Source: Methanoculleus sp. UBA430 (lineage in GTDB: Archaea; Halobacteriota; Methanomicrobia; Methanomicrobiales; Methanoculleaceae). From it: a DNA stretch of 64,000 bases. The notes below the pieces were generated by a model, which was not told the DNA's origin, did not search any database, and was given only the letters and a program-made list of their open reading frames with translations. How positions within the stretch are numbered: the stretch's first letter is position 1; every line of letters starts with the position of its first letter. Position numbers and translations under genes: made by a program. The stretch spans positions 272,210 through 336,209 of the forward strand of contig NZ_DAXW01000016.1 in assembly GCF_002506585.1 (NCBI RefSeq). The letters are read 5' to 3'. Positions 9,231 through 17,539 of this stretch are shown in pieces.

Positions 9231-9316
9231 TCGGTCGATCACCCCCCATGTTGTGCCGCGTGCCGGCCCCCGATAGAGGGGAGCCGGCACAAACCGGCCG
9301 TACGGGGACAGGAAAT

Positions 9317-9325
9317 CTATTTATA
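9317..9325 (+). promoter_or_regulatory. TATA box of tRNA-Val
   Basis: CTATTTATA preceded by a purine-rich GGAAAT (BRE-like) lies 38-46 nt before the mature tRNA 5' end. It would place transcription start near 9350 and leave a short 5' leader for RNase P. It is the only A/T-rich stretch in this gap. Confidence 0.6.
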
Positions 9326-9362
9326 CCCGAGACACCAACCTTATTGATCGTCGGGCAGACAC

Positions 9363-9436
9363 GGGCTCGTGGTCTAGCTGGTTATGACGTCGCCTTGACA
9401 TGGCGGAGGTCCTGAGTTCGAATCTCAGCGAGCCCA
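9363..9436 (+). tRNA. tRNA-Val (anticodon GAC)
   Basis: The 74-nt cloverleaf can be folded by eye: acceptor GGGCTCG pairs with CGAGCCC, discriminator A at 9436; anticodon stem TCGCC/GGCGG encloses loop TTGACAT, so the anticodon is GAC (valine); T arm CTGAG-TTCGAAT-CTCAG is perfect. There is no intron and the genomic strand does not encode CCA. A single T-tract follows. Confidence 0.96.
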
Positions 9437-9439
9437 TCA

Positions 9440-9447
9440 CCGTTTTT
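9440..9447 (+). terminator. Poly-T terminator after tRNA-Val
   Basis: CCGTTTTT starts four bases after the tRNA end. A T5 tract right behind a stable RNA is the usual archaeal termination signal. No other strong T-tract follows until the T-runs near 9616. Confidence 0.5.
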
Positions 9448-9647
9448 GAAACGATTGATTTCTTGAAGTCCTTTTCCTGGAGATACAACCCTCTCCAGGG
9501 TTGATAAATCCGGTATTTTCATGCCTCTCGCTATGTGGGCGATCGTGCCTTCCCCGGAGCATGATCCGCGGCCCCCGCTTTCCACCGGATTTTTTGCCGG
9601 CTGTCCGTGCGCAGTTTTTTCCCGCAGTTTTTACTCACTCCGTGCCC

Positions 9648-9913
9648 AGTACTTCGCTAAAATATTTGAGACCTCACCCGGCGGTCAAACCACCAACCTC
9701 CCTTCGCGGCTTCGCGTTCTTCGCGTGAGGCTCTCTGATCGTCAGAGACTGAAAACTCACGCGAAGTCGCGAAGAACGCGAAGTTCAGTGTCCGGATGCT
9801 GTTATCTCACCTTCGTACCTTCAGTACCCGATATTTGGCCCTTAGATCCATCCCACTATACGTCTCCGTTACGACCGCACCATGCCATGCTGGGTGCCAG
9901 AATTAGCGAAGTA
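9648..9913. mobile_element. MITE-like or decayed IS remnant with AGTACTTCGCTAA termini
   Basis: AGTACTTCGCTAA at 9648-9660 recurs inverted as TTAGCGAAGTA at 9903-9913. The same inverted pair bounds another block at 12381-12831 that contains recognisable transposase debris. Next to the left terminus, TTTGAGAC-CTCACCCG here resembles TTTGAGAGACCCG inside the right terminus of that other block. This 266-bp block has no coding potential I can defend and carries a large internal inverted repeat (9702-9783). It is probably a non-autonomous or internally deleted relative of the downstream element. Confidence 0.5.
9702..9783. repeat. Long inverted repeat with nested hairpin
   Basis: The left arm (9702-9729, CTTCGCGGCTTCGCG...GTGAG) faces an imperfect complement at 9756-9783 (CTCACGCGAAG...CGCGAAG). 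Between them CTCTGA-TCG-TCAGAG forms a second perfect hairpin. Both arms are built from repeated TTCGCG/CGCGAA units. It could fold into a long RNA or DNA cruciform; no gene overlaps it. Confidence 0.65.
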
Positions 9914-10119
9914 ATGGTGCCATGCTCCAGCCCGGAGCCGGATGAGAGGGCGTGCAGTCACCCGACAGTCCCGCCACGACCGCTCACGACACCTACCGCC
10001 CACGACCGACGTCGGGCTCGGGTCCCTGTCTCACACGAAGATTTATCACCGGTGTCGTCCCTCACCGCGGCACGGTTCCCCGCCCGACGGGCGGGGGATG
10101 CCGGGAGGGGGAAGAAGAG
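9914..10119. other. 5' region of the GH3 gene
   Basis: The frame of the beta-glucosidase stays open upstream to 9952, but that translation is arginine/proline-rich and unlike the family, so I treat it as leader. A TATA-like AGATTTATC lies near 10039-10047. A perfect G+C hairpin CCCCGCCC-GAC-GGGCGGGG (10078-10096) sits just before the GGGAGGGGG ribosome-binding site (10103-10111). Confidence 0.45.
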
Positions 10120-12273
10120 ATGACCACCGCGCAGGTGCTTGAGCCCGGGCAGAAGACGGCCGATTCCCGGGCGGCCGAGACCGAACAGAGGATGACCGAC
10201 GACGAGCGGTTCTCGATGATCATCAGCATCATGGGCGCCACCGGCGGCCTCATAGCAGTCCGTGATGAGCGCATCCCGGAGGACGTGGCCATGAGCGCCG
10301 GTTACACGCCCGGCGTGCCGCGGCTCGGCGTCCCGGCGTTGCGATCGAGCGATGCCAGCATGGGCATCACCAACCCCGGGTACCGCCCCGACGATCCGGG
10401 CGCAACCGCGCTGCCGGCTTCCATCGTCGTCGGGTCGAGTTTCAACCCGGACCTCGCCCGCGACGGCGGCGTGCTGCTCGGCCGCGAGGCCCGGATCCGG
10501 GGGTTCAACATCATGCTGGCCGGCGGGATCAACCTCGCCCGCGACCCGCGCAACGGCCGCAACTTCGAGTACTACTCCGAGGACCCGCTCCTCACCGCCG
10601 TCCTCGGCGCCGAGGCGGTAAGCGGCATCCAGAGCCAGGGTGTCATCTCGACGCTCAAGCACTACTCGCTCAACTGCAACGAGACCAACCGGCACTGGCT
10701 GGACGCGATCATCGATCCCTCGGCGCACCGCGAGTCCGACCTGCTCGCGTTCCAGATCGCGATCGAGCGTTCGGAGCCCGGCGCGATCATGAGCGGCTAC
10801 AACAAGATCAACGGCGAGTATGCCGGCGGGAACCGCCATCTCTTAAACGAGGTGCTCAAGGGCGCCTGGGGATATAAGGGCTGGGTGATGTCCGACTGGG
10901 GCGCGACGCCCTCGTGGGAGTTCGCTCTCGCCGGGCTCGACCAGGAGTCCGGCGTGCAGGCAGACGCAGTCTTCTGGAAGGCGGAGCCCTTCACGGACCC
11001 GCTCCGGAAGGCCTACGCAGAAGGCAGATTCCCGAAGGAACGCCTCTCCGATATGGTGCGCCGCATCCTGCGCTCGCTCTACGCGGTCGGGGCCGATTCG
11101 TGGGGGCCGGCGCCCGAGGTCGACATGGAGGCGCACAACGAGATCGCCCTTAAGACCGCCCGGCAGGGTATCGTGCTGTTGAAGAACGACGGCATCCTGC
11201 CGCTCGCGACCGCTAGACCGCTCAAGATCGCAGTTATCGGCGGCTACGCGCAGCTCGGTGTCCCGAGCGGCACCGGATCGGGTGCGGTGCTCCCGGTGGG
11301 GGGGTATGCGGGTATCGTCAAGATCGGCGGGCCGGGGCCCCTGGGGCGCGCACGGAACCTCTACCTTTTCCCGTCGTCGCCTCTGGAGGAACTGAAGAGA
11401 CTCCTGCCCTCGGCGGAGATCGAGTTCGACCCCGGACAGACGCCGGCGGAGGCGGTCCTGCTCGCACGACGCTCGGACGTCGTCATCGTCTTCGGGATCC
11501 GCGTCGAGGGCGAAGGCTTCGACATCGCCGATCTCTCGCTGCCCTGGGGCCAGGACGCTGTCATCGAGGCCGTGGCGTCCGCCAATCCGAACACCGTCGT
11601 GGTGCTGGAGACCGGCAACCCGGTCGCGATGCCGTGGCTGGATAAGGTGAAGGCAGTCATCCAGGCGTGGTATCCGGGGCAGGCCGGCGGGCAGGCGATC
11701 GCCGAGGTGCTCACCGGGGCGGTGAACCCCTCCGGCCGTCTCCCGATCACCTTCCCGGCCGACCTCGCCCGGACTCCGAGGCCGGACCTCCCCGGCCTCG
11801 GCACGCCGTGGGGTACGCCGACCGCCATCCGTTACGATGAAGGCGCAGAGGTCGGCTACCGCTGGTTCGCAAAGACGGGTAATACGCCGCTCTTCCCCTT
11901 CGGCCACGGGTTGAGCTACACGACGTTTGCCTACAGCGATCTTGCGGTCGACGGCGGCGAGACGATCACGGCGAGGTTCACCGTGAAGAACACCGGCGAA
12001 CGCGAGGGTGCGGACGTGCCGCAGGTGTATCTGACGGAGGCGGCGGACGAGAGGCGGATGCGGCTTCTCGGATTCCAGCGCGTCCTGCTCGGGCCGGGTG
12101 AGAGACGGCAGGTGACGATCGAGGCCGACCCCCGCCTGCTTGCACGATTCGACGGCGAGAATGGCAGGTGGCGCATTGCAGAAGGAAGACACCGGGTGGC
12201 GGTCGCAAGATCCGCCACGGATCCGGTATTGACAGGCGATACCCGGTTATCCACGAGGCTGTTCGGGAGTTGA
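10120..12273 (+). CDS. Glycoside hydrolase family 3 beta-glucosidase-like enzyme
   Basis: A 717-residue GH3 protein. The N-terminal barrel carries the KHYSLN substrate-binding segment (about 180-185) and the nucleophile aspartate in VMSDWGA (D259). The alpha/beta domain follows, then FPFGHGLSYTTF and a C-terminal fibronectin-III-like domain (FTVKNTGEREGADVPQVYL). Family members hydrolyse beta-glucosides or xylosides. No signal peptide is visible, so it should act in the cytoplasm. ATG 10120 is chosen for the strong SD and because the family homology starts just after it. A sugar hydrolase is out of place in a hydrogenotrophic methanogen, and the gene lies between two IS-like remnants, suggesting acquisition from a bacterium. 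Confidence 0.9.
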   Translation: MTTAQVLEPGQKTADSRAAETEQRMTDDERFSMIISIMGATGGLIAVRDERIPEDVAMSAGYTPGVPRLGVPALRSSDASMGITNPGYRPDDPGATALPASIVVGSSFNPDLARDGGVLLGREARIRGFNIMLAGGINLARDPRNGRNFEYYSEDPLLTAVLGAEAVSGIQSQGVISTLKHYSLNCNETNRHWLDAIIDPSAHRESDLLAFQIAIERSEPGAIMSGYNKINGEYAGGNRHLLNEVLKGAWGYKGWVMSDWGATPSWEFALAGLDQESGVQADAVFWKAEPFTDPLRKAYAEGRFPKERLSDMVRRILRSLYAVGADSWGPAPEVDMEAHNEIALKTARQGIVLLKNDGILPLATARPLKIAVIGGYAQLGVPSGTGSGAVLPVGGYAGIVKIGGPGPLGRARNLYLFPSSPLEELKRLLPSAEIEFDPGQTPAEAVLLARRSDVVIVFGIRVEGEGFDIADLSLPWGQDAVIEAVASANPNTVVVLETGNPVAMPWLDKVKAVIQAWYPGQAGGQAIAEVLTGAVNPSGRLPITFPADLARTPRPDLPGLGTPWGTPTAIRYDEGAEVGYRWFAKTGNTPLFPFGHGLSYTTFAYSDLAVDGGETITARFTVKNTGEREGADVPQVYLTEAADERRMRLLGFQRVLLGPGERRQVTIEADPRLLARFDGENGRWRIAEGRHRVAVARSATDPVLTGDTRLSTRLFGS

Positions 12274-12380
12274 GGGGGCGGATAGCGTCGATATGCCGGC
12301 AGAGTTCATCGACGCCGTGACCGCCACCCACCACGGGGCACCGGGATACGCACCGGCGGCCCTACTTCTACAGTCTCAGT

Positions 12381-12831
12381 AGTACTTCGCTAACTTCTTC
12401 CTCCCTCTCATATTATTCAACGTCTCCCTATCCTCCTTTCTCTAAACCCGGTGACGCAACCTGGGAATTCCTTTCACCATTCCCATCGATGCCCGGATCG
12501 CTTCCTAGATTATGACAATGAACTGTTCGAATCGAAACGCGCGCATATCGATGGTTCTCGGTCCCTGCTTCACCGGCGAGAAATGCATCCACAGGAGAGC
12601 GATCCAGACGTTCTTCAGGAGGAAGGAAATGGATTGTCAGGTGCTGATCCAGTGCCGCGACAGCAGGAGCACAACATTCTTTCGGTTTGAGGTCGCTACT
12701 CTTTCTGCTGGTTTTCCTCTTCCTTTGGGCAAAAGGCCTGAGGGGACGCCTGCAACCCATATAGATCTTTCGCTTTTGTGCGCGTTTTCGGGCGGAGAGG
12801 CACAGTCGGGTCTCTCAAATTAGCGAAGTAC
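12381..12831 (-). pseudogene. Decayed IS with transposase C-terminal debris (IS4/ISH3-like)
   Basis: Termini AGTACTTCGCTAA (12381-12393) and inverted TTAGCGAAGTAC (12820-12831) enclose minus-strand debris. Reading through two stop codons gives NVVLLLSRHWIST, then LLKNVWIALLWMHF and MRAFRFEQFIVII, then EAIRASMGMV, which looks like the hydrophobic C-terminal end of IS4/ISH3-type transposases (the NLW...LRRFR region). The two stops (TGA and TAG) lie where tryptophan codons would be expected. The N-terminal catalytic part is absent, so the element is dead. Confidence 0.55.
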
Positions 12832-12990
12832 GGGGTCTGAATCGAACAACAGTGCAATCCAGATGTCATTCTGATGGATGTACTTACAGCGTGTATATTC
12901 ATATGTATACTTCCCACTAAAATTTCAATAGGAACTGCTGAAAAATGTGTTTTTATTTGACAGGGGTCTGTTCTATGTCTTTACTAATTA

Positions 12991-13422
12991 TTAAAAACGA
13001 GAGTGCTTACCTTTAGTTTCGTCAATAAAATTCTCTATACATTTTATCGTATCTTCGAAGTAGTTTTTAATATCATGCTCCCATACACGCAAAACATGCC
13101 AACCATTTATTCTATAGTAATTGTTAATTTCTGAGTCCCGCTGGAGATTCCTGAGTAATTTTTCGCTCCAATAGGTAACGTTTGTTGCAGGAGGTTTGTA
13201 ATGTAGCTCACAACCATGCCAAAAGCAAGAGTCAATAAAAATGGCTATCTTGTATTTTTTAATAGCGATATCGGGCTTCCCCGGCAGGCTTTTTACATTT
13301 CTGCGAAACCTATATTTGTGTCTCCAGAGTTCTGAAATAACACGGTTCTCTAAGCTTGTGTGTGTTGATTTTATTGCTTGCATGTTTCTTCTTCTTGCCT
13401 GTTTTGACAACTTATCAGCCAT
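12991..13422 (-). CDS. vsr: Very short patch repair (Vsr) endonuclease
   Basis: A 143-residue protein with the full Vsr signature: the KSTHTSLE N-terminal segment, the conserved basic YRFRRNVKSLPGKPDI region, and the zinc/metal core FIDSCFWHGCE near residues 62-72, followed by YWSEKLLRN and HVLRVWEHDI. Vsr nicks next to T:G mismatches that arise when 5-methylcytosine deaminates. It is the last gene of a minus-strand M-R-V cassette, 29 nt behind the endonuclease, consistent with protecting the methylase target site from C-to-T mutation. Markedly A/T-rich compared with the surroundings, so recently transferred. Confidence 0.92.
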   Translation of the reverse strand: MADKLSKQARRRNMQAIKSTHTSLENRVISELWRHKYRFRRNVKSLPGKPDIAIKKYKIAIFIDSCFWHGCELHYKPPATNVTYWSEKLLRNLQRDSEINNYYRINGWHVLRVWEHDIKNYFEDTIKCIENFIDETKGKHSRF

Positions 13423-13451
13423 ATAGTCAGTTATCTAAATGGGGATCATTT

Positions 13452-14426
13452 TTAAGATTTATGCGGGCCAAAAAACTTGTCCCCATTAAAGTGAATTAGG
13501 TGATCGGGCGAATCAACTAGCCACACTTCAGTCTCCCAACTAATCTGAGTAAGCCAATCGCGGAGCTTCGTTTTATCCATAAAGGCTGTAACGTAAACAA
13601 TTGGTACTGGACAATCCTTAGTCAACCTTTCTAGTTGGAGGTGGCGGAGTTGTGATATCGGATTCGCTGAGTGCACAGCTTCGATCAGGATTAGCCAATT
13701 CTTTGTGGATTCATATGCAATTACGTCAGGCAGGGTCCCATGAGCAAGTTGAGTTAGTTTGAGTTCACATAGTTTTTCTTCATTAATGTAAAGAGTTTTA
13801 TTGCTTGCATCACCAATATATAGGATTTCAGCACCAGGTACAAAACGGGGCAAAAATTCTTCGACTATTGCTTTTTGGATTTGGTTATGTGGACTTTCAT
13901 CTAAGAGGATTTCAGTTCCATCATTCACTTTTGCAGAGATTTTATTGAAGTATCTAGGTCGTTCCAGTCGATCCTTCAGCTTACCGTATTTCTCTGTGTA
14001 CTCAGAAACCGCGTCATTCCATGATGGTTGTCCATATTCTCTCAGTACCCTGCTTGCTTCAGGGTTTATAGTGTATCCCCGTGTAGGATCATTTATCACT
14101 GATTTTTCGCTTTTCAGTACAATCCCTGCTTCTACCAAATGGACTAAGTCTAGTCTTCTAATATCATCGTAAGATCCCATTGAGATGTCTTGTTCGTAAT
14201 ATTCGTTTAAAAATGCAATAATTCCTCTTGTTGTTATCGGAGAGTTACTGGGATCTGAAGCCACTTCCGTGCTTGAAAAAGGCATATCTGGCTTTATCTT
14301 TGCAACTGCCAGCAAAGCAAGCGCAGCTCGCTCGCGTCTCTTTTTTGTCATATCATCAATCGGAATACCGATTTCACGCATTATTTCCTGAGCTTCTTGT
14401 ACCTTCTTTTCAATCTCTGAAGTCAT
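13452..14426 (-). CDS. Type II restriction endonuclease, BsuBI/PstI family
   Basis: A 324-residue protein. The C-terminal half resembles the BsuBI/PstI (CTGCAG) endonuclease family: ILYIGDASNKTLYINEE, then TLPDVIAYESTKNWLILIEAVHS with acidic residues placed like a PD-(D/E)XK-type centre, then ISQLRHLQLERL. The N-terminal half is helical and probably binds DNA. It starts two bases after the methylase stop. Known PstI and BsuBI partners are N6-adenine methylases, whereas the partner here is a C5-cytosine enzyme, so the recognition site may differ. A/T-rich codon use marks it as foreign. Confidence 0.85.
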   Translation of the reverse strand: MTSEIEKKVQEAQEIMREIGIPIDDMTKKRRERAALALLAVAKIKPDMPFSSTEVASDPSNSPITTRGIIAFLNEYYEQDISMGSYDDIRRLDLVHLVEAGIVLKSEKSVINDPTRGYTINPEASRVLREYGQPSWNDAVSEYTEKYGKLKDRLERPRYFNKISAKVNDGTEILLDESPHNQIQKAIVEEFLPRFVPGAEILYIGDASNKTLYINEEKLCELKLTQLAHGTLPDVIAYESTKNWLILIEAVHSANPISQLRHLQLERLTKDCPVPIVYVTAFMDKTKLRDWLTQISWETEVWLVDSPDHLIHFNGDKFFGPHKS

Positions 14427-14428
14427 TG

Positions 14429-15454
14429 TTATACATTTAGTCTCTCTTGCCTTGAGAATTTTTGTTTTTTCCCCTCATTGTTTTCTTTCTCAGAACTCTC
14501 AAGACATTTTAGCACTGAATCAGCTAATGCCTTTGATAAGAGCGGCGGGACAGCATTACCTATTTGATTAAATTGACTGCCCTCATTTCCGCAAAACACG
14601 AACCAATCTGGAAAGCTTTGGAGTCTTGCAGCTTCTCTAACAGTCAATCTTCGACGCCGTCCATCTGGAAGGCGGATTCTCAGCATATCCGATGTGGCTC
14701 CGTTCAGGTTTCTGCAAGTAACCGTCCTGCTAGGAGCATTTAAATGGAGATCTCGCGGTCTTATACAACATGATTTCTTCTCATAAGCGGCGATATACCG
14801 ATCCATACTGGGGGTTAAAAATTTAGAATCAGGCGTGATAGCGTATGCCAGTTCTCCCAATGCTTCGCCTGCTGTTATCGATTTTTTTTCATTAACAGGT
14901 CTTGGAAAGGACCACTCCCCTCTATGAGCTACAACAAAGAGTCGTTCTCGCTTTTGTGGAACGCCATATTGAACTGCATTAAGAATCTTCCATTCGACGT
15001 TGTATTTTAAATTAGCAAGTTTGGAAATAATATCTTCAAAATAAAAGCGATTACGATATAAGAGACCTCTGACATTCTCAAAGAGGGCAACCTTTGGCTG
15101 GTAACGTTTAACAGCATCTAAAAAGATCGGGAATCCATCTCTAGGATCATCTGGTCCTCTTTGATCTCCTATCACACTGAATGGCTGGCAAGGGGGGCCG
15201 CCAATTATCACATCAGCATTGTCAGCAAGGTCCAATCCAATTTGCAAAGTGGTACAATGACATTTTCCATTTAAATTTTTAGAATAACTTTGACATGCAT
15301 CTTTTAGCATTTCATACCCAATTGTCTCGAAACCGGACGCTTCGAAACCTAAAGCTAACCCTCCACAACCAGCAAAGAGATCGATTACAGAATATCCATT
15401 ATTCTGAACCGTTGTCAGGTCTAAATTCAGTTGTAGATAGTCTAGATATTTCAT
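14429..15454 (-). CDS. DNA (cytosine-5) methyltransferase
   Basis: A 341-residue m5C methylase with motifs in order: I DLFAGCGG (25-32), IV GGPPCQPFS with catalytic cysteine (about C89), VI ENVRG, VIII QKRERLFVV, target-recognition region (about 200-290), and X QIGNAVPP. It transfers a methyl group from SAM to cytosine C5, protecting host DNA from the adjacent endonuclease. First gene of the M-R-Vsr run; the order lets the methylase be made before the nuclease. A lysine/glutamine-rich tail follows motif X. Confidence 0.93.
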   Translation of the reverse strand: MKYLDYLQLNLDLTTVQNNGYSVIDLFAGCGGLALGFEASGFETIGYEMLKDACQSYSKNLNGKCHCTTLQIGLDLADNADVIIGGPPCQPFSVIGDQRGPDDPRDGFPIFLDAVKRYQPKVALFENVRGLLYRNRFYFEDIISKLANLKYNVEWKILNAVQYGVPQKRERLFVVAHRGEWSFPRPVNEKKSITAGEALGELAYAITPDSKFLTPSMDRYIAAYEKKSCCIRPRDLHLNAPSRTVTCRNLNGATSDMLRIRLPDGRRRRLTVREAARLQSFPDWFVFCGNEGSQFNQIGNAVPPLLSKALADSVLKCLESSEKENNEGKKQKFSRQERLNV

Positions 15455-15620
15455 GCCTGCTTCAGGATTAAGTTGTAGGACTTTTCAAAATAAATAATTA
15501 AGGACGTCTAATAACTTTTATCTTCAGTCTGCAATTTCTCCGAAAAGGTACGGATAGGAAAAACATCGAATAAGTACTCAGTGGGTAGTATTGCTACCTA
15601 CTAGATAACTTTTAGTTTAG

Positions 15621-16465
15621 GAGGTCATCCCACAATTATAAGAGACCTTGAATAAAACCCGGGATGTATGGCATTCCGGGAAATCGATGACGAACTCTGG
15701 GCAATCATTGAGCCGCATCTCCCTCCCCAGAAACCTCATGTCGGGCGACCCCGAACCGACCATCGGGCGATGTTCAACGGGATTCTGTATGTCCTGACCA
15801 CCGGTTGTACCTGGAGCGACGTTCCTCGGCAATACGGCACGAAATCGACGGTACATCGGTTTCACCTCTATCTTGCCGAGCATAGTATCTATCAAGACAT
15901 TTTCCTCGACCTTCTTCGATCGGGCTATGAGATCCGGAAAATCGATCTCACCCACTGTTCCACCGATACCAAGGATATCCCGGCTAAAAAGGGGGATCGA
16001 CCGGTTATGATGGCTATAAGAAAGTAAAAGGGAACAAGCTGAGCGCTCTGGTTGATCGGAACGGTCTCCCCCTTGCCTGTACGGTCTTCCCGGCAAATAT
16101 CCATGATTCCCAACTTTATGAACCAACCGTTGAAGCGTTTACGATTCCAGAGATGCAGATTCATCCCTCAATCATCTCGGCGGATGCAGCCTACGATGCC
16201 CGGGAGATCCGCCAGTACAACCGGAAACGACGGATCAAGAGCAACATCCCGACCAACCCGAGATCCCGGATACACCCGAAGCGGGGAAGACCGCGCTGGT
16301 TCGATCCGACACTGTATAAAGAAAGAGGGGCTATTGAACGGTTCTTCAGCTGGATCGAGGCATTCAAGAAGATTGTTCCTCGATATGAACGCTATGAACA
16401 CTCATTCCTCGGGCTGATCCACCTGGCATGTGCCATCATGATCTGGAGGGTTATGGGATGACCTC
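15621..16465 (+). mobile_element. IS5-family insertion sequence, 845 bp
   Basis: Perfect 12-bp terminal inverted repeats GAGGTCATCCCA (15621-15632) and TGGGATGACCTC (16454-16465) bound the transposase reading frames. The triplet TAG abuts both ends, a plausible target duplication. Size, ends and two-frame transposase fit the IS427-like branch of IS5. Termini and coding region look intact apart from the frameshift, so it may still be active. It sits upstream of the restriction-modification cassette, between it and older IS debris. Confidence 0.88.
15668..16461 (+). CDS. IS5-family transposase, two frames joined by -1 frameshift
   Basis: Frame one (15668-16027) starts MAFREIDDELWAIIEPHLP and carries the DUF4096-like N-terminus with RGRP-like VGRPRTDHR and the first catalytic aspartate region (HCSTDTKDIP). 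At the run AAAAAGGGGG (about 15984-15993) a -1 slip lets translation continue as GGSTGYDGYKKVKGNKLSALVDRNGLPLA in short, then ISADAAYDAREI, RGAIERFFSWIEAFKK and a stop at 16461. Together they make one full DDE transposase of about 264 residues. The slippery A5G5 run argues for programmed frameshifting rather than decay. Confidence 0.85.
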
Positions 16466-16960
16466 TAGTAGTAGGGGATTCTGAGGGCGAGAAAAAGTAC
16501 CATACTCTCCTTGATCCTCTCTCCTCTTGAACCCTGTACTTCTCAATATCGCGTTCCTGCTCAGCTCGAAAAGGGGCGGTACATTCAGAGTCTGAGCATG
16601 CACTCTCTTGATGTGGCTCTCAGATATCCGTGGATCGCGATCCTGATCGCGGTCTGATCTTTATGGATGCCGAGAAGCTTCTTGATCCCTTCTGTCCCTT
16701 CCTGATTGTCTCCCGCACTAGTAAGCTTGCAGATGTCAGGTTTTGCTTTTTTCGTGATTTTTCCGTGTCTATCCACAGGGCCGTATGCCGTGCCGCATGC
16801 CCCCGATGTTCCTGGCATCGTAGCCGGCCTCACAGAGAATAATCGCGACGGTCAGCCTGCCGGGGTGACCGGGAGCCGGACTTATGAACAGGAGGAGGAT
16901 CACCGATCCCGGGATCCGGGCGGTGAGGACTGGATCAGGATCCACTCCTCCCTGTCGGCC
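16466..16960 (-). pseudogene. Non-coding scar with transposase-like debris
   Basis: No convincing gene lies here. On the minus strand around 16770-16850 a short frame reads IILCEAGYDARNIGGMRHG, resembling the SADAAYDAREIRQYNRK segment of the intact IS5 transposase upstream; it hits a stop, after which only fragments follow (an 82-codon frame at 16585-16833 in another phase). I read it as a badly decayed IS5-like copy. Alternative: chance similarity in a G+C-rich spacer. Confidence 0.35.
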
Positions 16961-17491
16961 CTACTTCTGCAACCTCTCCAGGAGCTCGTCGAGCCGTGAG
17001 TAGGAGTCTTTCATACCCTCCTCCATATCGGACTGCATCATCCCGTCGCGGTCCTCCACCGAGAGGAAGACCGACCGGCCGGTGAACCGTGTCCGGTTGC
17101 CGGGCAGCTCCTCGAACTTTCCCTCCTCGAGGATGACATGGCCGGACTCCGGGAGTCCCTCGAACTCGAACGTCTGGATGATCCGCTCGGGCGGCGTCAC
17201 ATCGTGGTTCACCCCGTGGAACCCGTACTCGTTGCCGTCCTCATCCGTCTGTACATACCGCCAGCTGCCCCCGCTCCGGGCCTCAAACGCCTCTATCTTC
17301 GTGGTGTAACCCCGCGGGCCGATCCACTGTTCATAGAGTTTCGGGTCGGTGTGAGCCCGAAAGACCAGATCGCGGGGAGCGTCGAACTCCCGGACGATGA
17401 TCAGTTCCTGTTTTCCGGGCTCGGCAGTGATCCGGAGAGGATTCCTCTCCGTCAACGCCTGCTCGCCACTTCTTCGTGATTGCTCGGTCAT
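16961..17491 (-). CDS. SRPBCC/AHSA1-family protein
   Basis: A 176-residue protein of the START-like SRPBCC fold, AHSA1 subgroup. The diagnostic pattern FDAPRDLVFRAHTDPKLYEQWIGP (in two pieces: FDAPRDLVFRAHTD and LYEQWIGPRGY) is followed by GGSWRYVQTDEDGNEYGFHGV and the C-terminal amphipathic helix SRLDELLERLQK. Family members bind hydrophobic ligands or Hsp90-like partners; the ligand here is unknown. ATG 17491 is preferred because GGAG lies eight bases before it; ATG 17500 is three codons upstream. Divergent from the truncated siroheme protein gene. Confidence 0.87.
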   Translation of the reverse strand: MTEQSRRSGEQALTERNPLRITAEPGKQELIIVREFDAPRDLVFRAHTDPKLYEQWIGPRGYTTKIEAFEARSGGSWRYVQTDEDGNEYGFHGVNHDVTPPERIIQTFEFEGLPESGHVILEEGKFEELPGNRTRFTGRSVFLSVEDRDGMMQSDMEEGMKDSYSRLDELLERLQK

Positions 17492-17539
17492 GCTATCCAT
17501 CTCCGTTCGCCCCTCTCACCGACGTCATCCATGTTATAG

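Noticed and set aside
9952..10119. N-terminal extension of the GH3 enzyme by 56 codons
   Set aside because: Arg/Pro-rich and family-unlike; a strong ribosome-binding site precedes ATG 10120.
12428..12823. Frames of 79-110 codons between 12.43 and 12.82 kb
   Set aside because: They run across transposase debris in other phases; the transposase-like frame with two stops explains the sequence better.
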